Assembly (NCBI GenBank): GCA_019787685.1
Contig: JAHNUO010000023.1
Coordinates: 186,001 to 250,000, forward strand
Length of the DNA stretch: 64,000 bases
Reading direction: 5' to 3'
Origin: Chiua virens
Lineage: Eukaryota; Basidiomycota; Agaricomycetes; Boletales; Boletaceae
Shown here: positions 57,579 through 64,000 of the stretch, one piece after another
Position numbering within the stretch: the stretch's first letter is position 1
Layout: every line of letters starts with the position of its first letter
Translations under genes and position numbers: made by a program
Notes under the pieces: generated by a model
The model's input: the letters and a program-made list of their open reading frames with translations, nothing else
Databases searched by the model: none
Told to the model about the DNA's origin: nothing

Positions 57579-57807
57579 TGTCAGAAAAACAAAATATTTA
57601 ATTCAATAGCTTGCAATGCCCAAAATAAGAGCCTTTTAATCTTAATAGTATTTCAATAGATTGAAATAGAACATTTTGATCGCAATTCTATTCCAATGCC
57701 TTGCAATCAGCAATACAATGTGATTTTATCTCCACGTCGAATTCTCAAGCTTATTTGAATCCATTGCAATCCTTTTCTATTGCAATAAGTGATGGGTTTT
57801 TCTGACA
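57579..57807. mobile_element. Candidate MITE with perfect 12-bp terminal inverted repeats
   Basis: TGTCAGAAAAAC at 57579-57590 is matched exactly by its complement GTTTTTCTGACA at 57796-57807. The 229-bp interior is AT-rich with four TTGCAAT words and TTGAAT/ATTCAA blocks that allow further pairing. It encodes nothing. A target-site duplication is not obvious beyond CA. It lies immediately before the putative 5-prime LTR. Confidence 0.6.
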
Positions 57808-58152
57808 CATTTGAGATAATCCCAAAACAATGCATGTGATCTTTTACCATAGAAGGTGTTACGATATCAACTTTTCCTCACTTCTCATCTCCAACATTCG
57901 ATCGATTCTAAAGATAAACACCTCATGTCAAGGCTGTCCAAAGGATCATATCCGATTGGCTGCCACAATAACACAGCATCCATCAACACATGCCTCTTAT
58001 CTTTCACTTCCCTTATCACTGACTCATCATCGGCAGTGCAAGGCTATGCTCTTATCTATGACTCATATCTACTCACACCTTATCATCCAATAGGATACAT
58101 TATGCTTATCTACGTAGTTCATACTCAGATTAGAACTCCGATATCCATGTAG

Positions 58153-58160
58153 TATATAAA
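58153..58160 (+). promoter_or_regulatory. Probable LTR TATA box
   Basis: TATATAAA is followed about 30-40 bp downstream by AGAGAACTCTAACAAAGTTC, a plausible transcription start zone of the retrotransposon LTR. Confidence 0.5.
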
Positions 58161-58519
58161 CCCCATGAATGATAGCCAGAGAACTCTAACAAAGTTCTCT
58201 TGGAGTTTTCGCCTCTCTGCTGGACTGAACCCCCTCTCACTTCATCCACTACACTTTAACAGTCTAGCTTTGTTCTAGGTTGTTTCATTAGAACTTTGTT
58301 GCTTTCTTCGCCGTCGATACTACTGTCAAGTCCCTCGACCTCGTCATAGCCGTCTTACCACTAAACAAGAGGAACAAGCGCACAGAGTAAGTCGCAACCC
58401 TTTGAACGGAAGATTATATCCTCTTCAGAAGCCGCTCGAGACCAAAGGTCCATATAGCGCAGAAGTCGATAGCGCACCCTTGTCGCTCATTGTCCTCTTA
58501 ACTGAGACCACAAAAAATA

Positions 58520-59083
58520 GTGACTGGACTCCCTCTCTCTGCCATCGCTGCCGCTCAGGAAGCCTTCCCTGACCTCGTTGACGAACCCTACGTCTTCGAC
58601 GCCGCCTACCTTGCAGAAGTTGTCGCCTTAGAGGATCTAGATCCCGAGGACCGTACCGACACAGAGATATTCCACACCTTATTAGGCCACTTTTTAGGAG
58701 ACGATTCATCGCTCCCAGACTACTCAACAGACAGAGAGTCAACCCGGTCCGACAGCCCGGAATTAAGGTATCCAACTGAGGAGATTGAGGAAAAGCGCGA
58801 ATACTTTCCCGCTCCCATCCCTAAACGAGAACCTTCCCCATTCCCACCTGCTCCATTACGAGAGCCATCCGAGGAAAGCTTTGGAGACCCAAACGACTGG
58901 CTCCCACCTCGCGAAATTGAAAGAAGAAACGCTCGCACGGAGCTAGAAAGGAAAAGGATACTTAGACGCTACAAAGCTAATCAAGTACCTTCTCGCATCC
59001 GTCCATATTCACAGTATGACAATCGAGAATTCCCATCCCTACGTCCTAGAAATACTCTCAGGATACCTTCTCGCTACCTATAG
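58520..59083 (+). CDS. Retrotransposon ORF upstream of gag (about 187 residues)
   Basis: Open from 58520 to a stop at 59083. There is no ATG at its start, but a strong donor GTAAGT lies at 58388 and an AG acceptor at about 58518, so it could be spliced to an upstream leader exon. The product would be acidic at first (EAFPDLVDEPYVFDAAYLAE, DLDPEDRTDTEIFHTLLGHF), then Pro-rich, then basic (RRNARTELERKRILRRYK). I recognise no domain. Its position, between the LTR and gag, is unusual for chromodomain-type gypsy elements, whose first ORF is normally gag itself. The codon-like composition and length make chance unlikely. Confidence 0.6.
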   Translation: MTGLPLSAIAAAQEAFPDLVDEPYVFDAAYLAEVVALEDLDPEDRTDTEIFHTLLGHFLGDDSSLPDYSTDRESTRSDSPELRYPTEEIEEKREYFPAPIPKREPSPFPPAPLREPSEESFGDPNDWLPPREIERRNARTELERKRILRRYKANQVPSRIRPYSQYDNREFPSLRPRNTLRIPSRYL

Positions 59084-59099
59084 ATAGCAAATTCATTTT

Positions 59100-59345
59100 A
59101 TGTCTTGGGAACTCGTCGCAGTAGCATTCATTATCTCCTGCACAATCACTACTTTCTATTTCGGCTACATCGCATTCTACCTTACAAACAAGGTACAAGA
59201 ATCTCAACGCCCAATTTACGTCTCTATCAAACGACGAGACTATCCTTTCGCAGTCACTTTTGGTCTTTTCTCACCCTACGAGGAATACGGAACAGCCACC
59301 GCTAACGCTTGGGGAGCACCAGAACCTGCATCTGACGCTTGGTAA
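59100..59345 (+). CDS. Retrotransposon small membrane-type ORF (81 residues)
   Basis: ATG at 59100, stop at 59343-59345. A single strong hydrophobic segment (LVAVAFIISCTITTFYFGYI) near the N-terminus is followed by a polar tail (KVQESQRPIYVSIKRRDYPF and on). The stop codon is only two bases before the gag ATG at 59348, suggesting coupled translation by reinitiation. No family recognised. A membrane peptide directly before gag could target particles to a membrane, which is speculation. Confidence 0.6.
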   Translation: MSWELVAVAFIISCTITTFYFGYIAFYLTNKVQESQRPIYVSIKRRDYPFAVTFGLFSPYEEYGTATANAWGAPEPASDAW

Positions 59346-59347
59346 AC

Positions 59348-60520
59348 ATGTCAGGATACACCTACGCCACCGCCCTCAAAGATCTAAACAACCAATCGTT
59401 GAACGATGGAGATCGTCTCACGGCATCGGCTTGGCTGGTCCAAGAATTAACAAACGTAGTTGCCACGTTAGAAAACAAGATCAATGCTGGTGCAACAGCA
59501 CCAGCGACCACTTCATCGAAAGTCGAAATATTCGCAGACCCCGGTCTCTATGATGGAGACCAAGCCAAATTCGAAGAATGGTGGGCTAAGATGAAAGGAT
59601 GGCTCGACATTAATCAGAGGGCTATCACCCCTGATTCACACCATGCAGTACTCGCTGTACTCTCACGTCTCAAAGGAGCAAAAAGCTTGCAATTCGCCGA
59701 GACAAGATTAGCTCAAGGTTCTAAACTCACATGGGCGCAACTAGTCGTGGACATAGAAGGAATGTTCCGACAAAACAATAAAGTGGACTGGGCTCGTACC
59801 CAATTGGAAAACTTGAAACAGGGTAACATGAGGGTCAAAGACTTTATAGTCCGATGGGAAAATCTGTGGCAGCAAGCCCAGATCGATCCCACACATGCCA
59901 TAAGGCTTCTGGAAACAAATACCGCCAGAAGCATCATTTTCCAAATATTCAAAGACGGACAACGGCAAGATCCGAATGATCCGATCTATATGAATCCAAA
60001 ACACCCATCCTACATTGATGACCGCAACCAAGCAGTTATCAAATACCTCACCGCTATTCGCACGGCAGGTAACTCCTTCGAGTCAATCAATTACGTCCGA
60101 GGAGAAAGGAACTGGAAAAACAAGGACCCCAACGCTATGGACATAGGGGCCATTACCTACGAAAAGGACGAAGATGGCTGGTTTACCAGCAAAGAAGTAA
60201 GGGCATTTGGTCAAAAGAAGGCCAACCCAAACAATAAGTGCTTCAACTGCGGAGAAAAGGGACATTTCCCAAGGGATTGCCCTAAACCCAAAGTACAATG
60301 CCCGGAATGTAAATATTACGCTGGAAATCACAAAGCCTCATGTGGCAAAACTCGAAAAGCGAGATCCACATCTCAAAAAGAAGCTCCCAAAGCTTCGACT
60401 TCTTCAGTCCCGGAAAAGGACCCCTTTGCGGCCATCCGAGGAATGAACCCTGAAGAAGTACAGGCGTATTATTACGACAAGTACGAAACCGAAAAGAAGG
60501 GAAAAGGAAAAGCGAACTGA
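59348..60520 (+). CDS. gag: Gag (capsid/nucleocapsid) of the Ty3/gypsy element
   Basis: 390 residues from ATG 59348 (MSGYTYATALKDLNNQ). The middle has the retrotransposon Gag fold signature (FADPGLYDGDQAKFEEWWAK, LRVKDFIVRWENLWQQ-type helix read as MRVKDFIVRWENLWQQAQID). Near the C-terminus is a zinc knuckle C-x2-C-x4-H-x4-C (CFNCGEKGHFPRDC, 60239-60280), followed by a second Cys-rich patch (CPECKYYAGNHKASC). The tail is Lys-rich. Gag packages the element RNA into particles. The last 67 nt overlap pol in the -1 frame. Confidence 0.92.
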   Translation: MSGYTYATALKDLNNQSLNDGDRLTASAWLVQELTNVVATLENKINAGATAPATTSSKVEIFADPGLYDGDQAKFEEWWAKMKGWLDINQRAITPDSHHAVLAVLSRLKGAKSLQFAETRLAQGSKLTWAQLVVDIEGMFRQNNKVDWARTQLENLKQGNMRVKDFIVRWENLWQQAQIDPTHAIRLLETNTARSIIFQIFKDGQRQDPNDPIYMNPKHPSYIDDRNQAVIKYLTAIRTAGNSFESINYVRGERNWKNKDPNAMDIGAITYEKDEDGWFTSKEVRAFGQKKANPNNKCFNCGEKGHFPRDCPKPKVQCPECKYYAGNHKASCGKTRKARSTSQKEAPKASTSSVPEKDPFAAIRGMNPEEVQAYYYDKYETEKKGKGKAN

Positions 60521-63500
60521 GTAAACTGGGATCTCACATTCGCACCACCCTTCCTAAATATTATGAAAACACTGTTTCTTTGAAATTCGACTTTGCCTAT
60601 CCGGAAATACCTCCCCGGCAAGAGGATAAACTACCTAAATCACCAAAAACAACAGAAAACGAAAGCGTTGACAGCGTCTCTGCAGAGCACGGCGGACACA
60701 ATAGTTCCATGCTTAATTCTGTCCCAAAACAAATCCCCGATGGGTCTTTCATTAGATCTACATCGGTAGAAAAAGAGATAGTATTACCAATTTTGGTATC
60801 CCCAGTAAACCAAATTGGTTATGTTGGAGCAAAAGCGCTTCTCGATAGTGGAGCTAACGCAATCTTCATACATGAGGATTACGTCGCTAAGCATAAACTT
60901 CCCACACACGCACTACCTCATGCCATACAAGTCTTCAATGTCGACGGAACCAAAAATCAAGCGGGTTCCATTACTCACGCCACACAAATCCTGATCGATT
61001 ACAAAGGACACAGGGAAATAGTGGATGCCGAAATTACCAACCTTGGAAAGAACGACCTTATCCTCGGATATACATGGTTAAAGCACCACAATCCCCATAT
61101 AGATTGGTCCACAGGATCGGTTGTAATGCGGAGATGTCCCGAATCATGTCATTCTCAAGAAGAAGACGATTTCTTGGATTCCATTATCGCAGAAGAACTT
61201 AAATATGCAAACTCTATTGCGGAATCTCGAATTTTTACCGCAAACATGGAAACTCCACCTTCTCCTCCTAAGGAACGCACTCTTGAAGAGATGGTCCCAC
61301 GAGAATATATGAAATATGCTAAAGTATTTGGAAAGACGGAATCTGAAAGGATACCATCACGCAAACCATGGGATCACAACATTGACCTAAAAGAGTCTTT
61401 TGTTCCCAAAAAGGGTCGCTTAATACCCCTCTCTGTCACAGAACAAGAGGAGGTTTCCGCGTTCATTGATGACCAACTAAAGAAAGGTTACATCAGACCC
61501 TCTAAGTCCGAACAAACATCCCCGGTTTTCTTCGTCCCTAAGAAAGATGGAAAGAAGCGTATGGTCCAGGATTACCGATATCTAAACGAACACACGACTA
61601 AGAACAACTACCCCCTGCCGCTTATTTCGCAGCTTGTGGATAAATTAAAAGACGCTAAACTCTTTACGAAAATGGATCTCCGATGGGGATACAATAATGT
61701 ACGCATCAAAGAAGGCGATGAATGGAAAGCAGCATTTGTCTGCCACCGAGGTTCTTTTGAACCCATCGTCATGTACTTTGGATTATGCAACTCACCAGCA
61801 ACGTTTCAAACCATGATGAATGAAATCTTTGCCGATATGAATGGCGTTGTTGTCGTTTACATCGATGACCTTATGATCTTTACAGATACTGATGATTATG
61901 AAACTCATGACAAAATCGTACTCGAGGTACTTAAACGCCTCGAAGAGAACGACCTCTACGTAAAACCAGAAAAATGCTTCTTCCGCATAAAAGAAGTGGA
62001 CTTCCTCGGAATGATCGTGGGAACTGATGGAATTAAAATGGATAATGAGAAAACCAAAGCAGTCGCTGAATGGCCTACTCCCACCTCAGTCAAACACATC
62101 AGAAGTTTCCTCGGACTTGCCAACTTCTATCGCAGATTCATTAAAGATTATGGGAAAATAGCACGACCTTTACATGACCTTACTAAAAAGGATCAGAAAT
62201 TTGAATGGACCTTCGCTTGTGACGAAGCCTTCACTATGCTTAAAAAGGCTTTTACGACAGCACCTATCCTAGCTTATCCGGATCAGAATGCCAAATACCG
62301 CTTAGAATGCGATTCATCGGATTTCGCAACAGGAGCAGTTCTATCTCTAGAAAAAGAAGGACTTTGGCACCCTGTCGCTTACAATAGCCACTCTATGACA
62401 CCAGAAGAACGGAATTACCCGATTGCCAACAAAGAAATGCTTTCGGTTATCCGATCATTAGAATTATGGCGCCACTATCTTGAGGGTGCAAAATATGAAT
62501 TTGAAATATGGAATGACCACCAAAACCTTACGTGGTTTATGACACGCCAAGACCTTAACCGAAGACAAGCGAGATGGGCACAATATCTATCACGCTTCAA
62601 CTTCACTTGGCACCACAAGGCTGGAGTCACTATGGGAAAAGCAGATGCCTTAAGTAGAAGAGAAGATCACATGATCGGAATCGAAGATGATAACAAAGGA
62701 ATCCTTCTCATGGATCCATCTAAAATCAGATCAGCCGTCACTCTCCTATACAATGGCGATAAATTCTTATCAGACGTACAACATGAAACTATGAAATTAT
62801 CACCTAATGCCATGAAACATCTACTTTCTATCGGATACAAAGTCGAGGACGCCTTCCTTAGAAAGGGAGATAGGATCTTCATTCCAGATGCTCTACGCAC
62901 CAAATCTATTACCATGTTTCATGACACACTGGAAGCAGGACGTCCCAGTTATGACAAAACTCTAGAACTTCTATCACGAACCTATATTTGGCCTCACATG
63001 AACGAAGAAGTCAAAAATTATGTCTCACATTGTGAAAGATGCGCTCGTTTCAAAGGTTCCAATCAGAAAACAGCAGGACTTCTGCAACCCCTAGAAACAC
63101 CGTCATTACCATGGGAAGATATCTCAGCAGATTTCATTACAGATCTCCCACTTTCACACTCCTATGATTCAATTCTCACGGTTGTGGACCGCTTCTCTAA
63201 AGAAGTGGAATTCATTCCTTGCCACAAAACGTGTTCATCTATGGATCTTGCTAAATTATATCTCTCACACATATGGAAACATCATGGCCTCCCTAAAACC
63301 ATCATATCAGACAGAGGACCACAATTCGCTTCCCAACTTATGAAAGATATATGCTCAGGGTTAAAAATAACACCCAAATTAAGCACCGCACATCACCCAC
63401 AGACAGATGGACAATCGGAACGAATGAACCGAGAAGTGCAGCAATATCTTCGCATGTTCTGTGCTGAGAAAAATAACACATGGGCCGATTGGCTCCCTCT

Positions 63501-64000
63501 TGCACAATTCTCATATAACAGCAAGAAACACACTGCCACTAAATTCTCACCATTCGAAATTACACGTTCCTACGTCCCTAGAATGGGAATTATGCCACAA
63601 TCCATGAAAAACCCGGCTGCTCAGAACTTCATTACGGACTTCTCCGAAGTTCTAGAACAAACCAAATCTAATATAGACAAAGCCGCGGAAAATATGAAAA
63701 ATATTGCGGATAGATCGAGATCAGAACCCCCTTCCTATTCGGTTGGCGATAAGGTCTGGCTCGCTACGGCAAACTTGAAAATAAAACAACACCCAAAATT
63801 CACGGATAAATGGATCGGCCCCTATGACATAATCTCTATGCATGGTCCGAATGCTGTAAAGCTTCGAATCCCACGAACTATGAAAATACACCCAGTCATA
63901 AATATTTCTCAGGTCAAACCTTATAAGGAACACCTACCCGACCAGCCGGTTTACAAACCATGGCCTATAGTAATTGGAGATGACCGAGAAGAAGAATTCG
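60454..64000 (+). CDS. pol: Pol polyprotein of the Ty3/gypsy element, partial at window end
   Basis: Open in the -1 frame relative to gag from 60454 to the window edge, more than 1150 codons. Domains in order: aspartic protease (LLDSGANAIFI, DSGA 60844-60855); reverse transcriptase (QDYRYLNEHTTKNNYPLP, MDLRWGYNNVRI, active site YIDD at 61858-61869); RNase H (LECDSSDFATGAVLSL, NKEMLSVI, WNDHQNLTWF); integrase zinc region (HD at 62919, CERC at 63028-63039); integrase core D,D,E (ADFITDLP, ISDRGPQFAS, GQSERMNREV); and a C-terminal module (SVGDKVWLATANLKIKQHPK, then IHPVINISQVKPYKEH). The final residues (GDDREEEF) match the entry to a chromodomain that would lie outside the window. One key residue is altered: the second zinc-binding His of the integrase is Arg (62941-62943). 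Otherwise it looks intact. Confidence 0.92.
60499..60505 (+). promoter_or_regulatory. -1 ribosomal frameshift site for gag-pol
   Basis: GGGAAAA lies in the correct register (G GGA AAA in the gag frame), 12 nt before the gag stop at 60518-60520, within the gag-pol overlap (60454-60520). Slipping back one base enters the pol frame exactly. No downstream pseudoknot was worked out. Confidence 0.7.

Larger units (their letters stand above)
57830..64000 (+). mobile_element. Ty3/gypsy LTR retrotransposon, 3-prime end outside window
   Basis: It contains a leader, two small ORFs, gag, and a long pol with protease, reverse transcriptase, RNase H and integrase in Ty3/gypsy order. The 5-prime LTR probably spans about 57.83-58.39 kb. 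It has a TATA box at 58153 and Pro/Ser-coding pyrimidine-rich sequence after it. Exact ends cannot be set because the 3-prime LTR is beyond 64000. Coding frames are almost clean, in contrast to the wreckage elsewhere, so the insertion is young. Confidence 0.9.

Noticed and set aside
21..64000. CRISPR arrays, bacterial operons and Shine-Dalgarno sites
   Set aside because: Spliced genes and basidiomycete gene families show nuclear fungal DNA. No short regularly spaced repeats were found.
1..64000. tRNA and rRNA genes
   Set aside because: No cloverleaf with TTC-arm consensus or rRNA core sequence was noticed by eye, but this is weak evidence without a covariance scan.

Overview
The window looks like nuclear DNA of a filamentous basidiomycete, most likely an Agaricomycete. 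Introns are short (about 45-65 bp) with GT..AG ends and CTAAC-like branch sites. The recognisable families are HET, TPR-HET, WD40 propellers of the type found in fungal NLR-like proteins, GMC oxidoreductases, zinc-cluster regulators, RecQ helicases, Tc1/mariner and Ty3/gypsy elements. Most of the window is a gene-poor, repeat-rich graveyard; a minority of genes remain open across all inferred exons. All product names come from reading translated sequence by eye; no database search was run.

Layout. 1-9 kb: two inverted paralogues of a zinc-motif/coiled-coil protein (1035-2350 plus, 5731-6940 minus) flank a phosphofructokinase fragment and a Tc1/mariner scrap. 9-16 kb: two pieces of a HET-domain gene lie either side of a decayed GMC oxidoreductase on the opposite strand. 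A Tc1/mariner transposase remnant then runs directly into a beta-tubulin gene fragment. 16.7-27.4 kb: a hypothetical gene is followed by a divergent pair of intact multi-exon genes. One encodes an 888-residue unknown protein (18948-21731 minus), the other a 1257-residue SNF2-type helicase (22994-27432 plus). They share a 1.26 kb intergenic region holding a near-identical direct repeat of about 137 bp. This pair is my leading candidate for an undescribed system.

29-46 kb: a fungal-specific transcription-factor pseudogene disrupted by a dispersed repeat; two intact minus-strand genes (33591-35547, 36633-37323); RecQ and TPR fragments; a UBR1-type N-recognin pseudogene; and an intact coiled-coil gene (45648-46214). 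46-52 kb: a copia scrap, TPR-HET, dihydrosphingosine-1-phosphate phosphatase and WD40 pseudogenes. 52-57 kb: a long Ser/Thr-rich multi-exon gene, an F-box-like scrap and dispersed repeats.

57.5-64 kb: a small TIR element lies just before a well-preserved Ty3/gypsy retrotransposon. Its gag and pol overlap with a canonical -1 slippery heptamer, it has two extra small ORFs before gag, and its pol stays open to the window edge. Where the ancestral residue of a premature stop can be inferred, the stop is explained by a C-to-T or G-to-A transition.
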